A DNA stretch of 5,511 bases, taken from Desulfohalobiaceae bacterium. GTDB lineage: Bacteria; Desulfobacterota; Desulfovibrionia; Desulfovibrionales; Desulfothermaceae. The stretch spans positions 1 through 5,511 of the forward strand of contig JAIPDU010000122.1 of NCBI GenBank assembly GCA_021737525.1, written 5' to 3'. Every line of letters begins with the position of its first letter. Positions within the stretch are counted from its first letter, which is position 1. The notes beneath the pieces are model-generated. The model was not told where the DNA came from. It was given only the letters and a program-made list of their open reading frames with translations, and did no database searches. This document shows, one piece after another, positions 5,408-5,511 of this stretch. The position numbers were made by a program, and so were the translations under genes.

Positions 5408-5511
5408 GGGATCGTTCGCCCCGGGAGCTAAACGTCCATTTCTAAACCTGGCGCGGAAAATGTCAAGAGACTCTCTGAGTTTATCCGGGTGGAACAGCTC
5501 GAGCACGATGA
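5405..5511 (-). CDS. Possible C-terminal fragment of an upstream gene (partial)
   Basis: A minus-strand reading frame enters from the right edge (first full codon at 5509) and runs 34 codons to TGA at 5407-5405. It starts IVLELFHPDKLRESLDIF and ends APGANDP, with a mix of hydrophobic and charged residues like real protein. Its first codons end mostly in G or C, as in the genes to the left, but this fades toward the stop. No family is recognised. The same bases also carry a good promoter-like sequence, so the fragment may be chance. The frame continues beyond the window, which is where it could be decided. Confidence 0.35.
   Translation of the reverse strand, partial: IVLELFHPDKLRESLDIFRARFRNGRLAPGANDP
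5439..5466 (-). promoter_or_regulatory. Sigma70-like promoter for the DHH-polA operon
   Basis: On the minus strand a perfect -35 hexamer, TTGACA (5466-5461), is followed after 16 bases by TAGAAA (5444-5439), which matches four of six bases of TATAAT. It points toward the DHH gene and would start RNA near 5432, giving a leader of about 210 bases. It is the only good promoter seen upstream of the operon in this window. It would lie within the 3' end of the possible upstream gene. Confidence 0.45.

Noticed and set aside
5230..5445. A 71-codon plus-strand frame in the intergenic region, starting at GTG.
   Set aside because: It crosses both heptad arrays and the promoter, has no ribosome binding site, and its Arg/Gly/Ser/Phe-rich translation resembles no protein.
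5460..5511. A possible plus-strand gene start (ATG at 5460, reading MSRDSLSLSG) running off the right edge.
   Set aside because: There is no good ribosome binding site, and it is less protein-like than the minus-strand frame over the same bases.

Overview
The window is high-GC bacterial DNA, and all four complete genes lie on the minus strand. Reading in transcription order (right to left), they are a DHH-family phosphoesterase (4196-5218), DNA polymerase I (polA, 1656-4199), a class V PLP-dependent aminotransferase of the alanine/serine-glyoxylate type (374-1582) and a small DUF1844 protein (21-377). The gene content, the DUF1844 protein, and the style of the Pol I and DHH proteins suggest a deltaproteobacterium, most likely a sulfate reducer of the Desulfovibrionales. 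That placement is an inference from protein style, since no marker gene is present.

The four genes look like one transcription unit. The DHH and polA genes overlap by the four bases ATGA, and so do the aminotransferase and DUF1844 genes. polA has no visible ribosome binding site, so its translation probably depends on the DHH gene upstream. The only real gap inside the unit is 73 bases between polA and the aminotransferase; it holds two small GC-rich hairpins and no T-run. The pairing of Pol I (5'-nuclease and polymerase) with a DHH phosphoesterase suggests nucleic-acid end processing or repair. The aminotransferase and DUF1844 genes look like metabolic or unassigned passengers.

Upstream of the DHH gene, 5219-5404 is non-coding and unusual. 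It contains two degenerate 7-base repeat arrays in opposite orientation (5237-5264 and 5339-5407), with a 20-base near-perfect dyad and a small hairpin between them. A sigma70-like promoter pointing into the operon is visible at 5439-5466. It lies inside what may be the last 34 codons of another minus-strand gene that enters from the right edge. Bases 1-20 are too short to interpret.

I see no mobile element, CRISPR array, tRNA or rRNA, and nothing that amounts to a clearly new system. The points most worth a second look are the inverted heptad arrays, the DHH protein's altered catalytic motifs, and the apparently proofreading-dead Pol I coupled to it.
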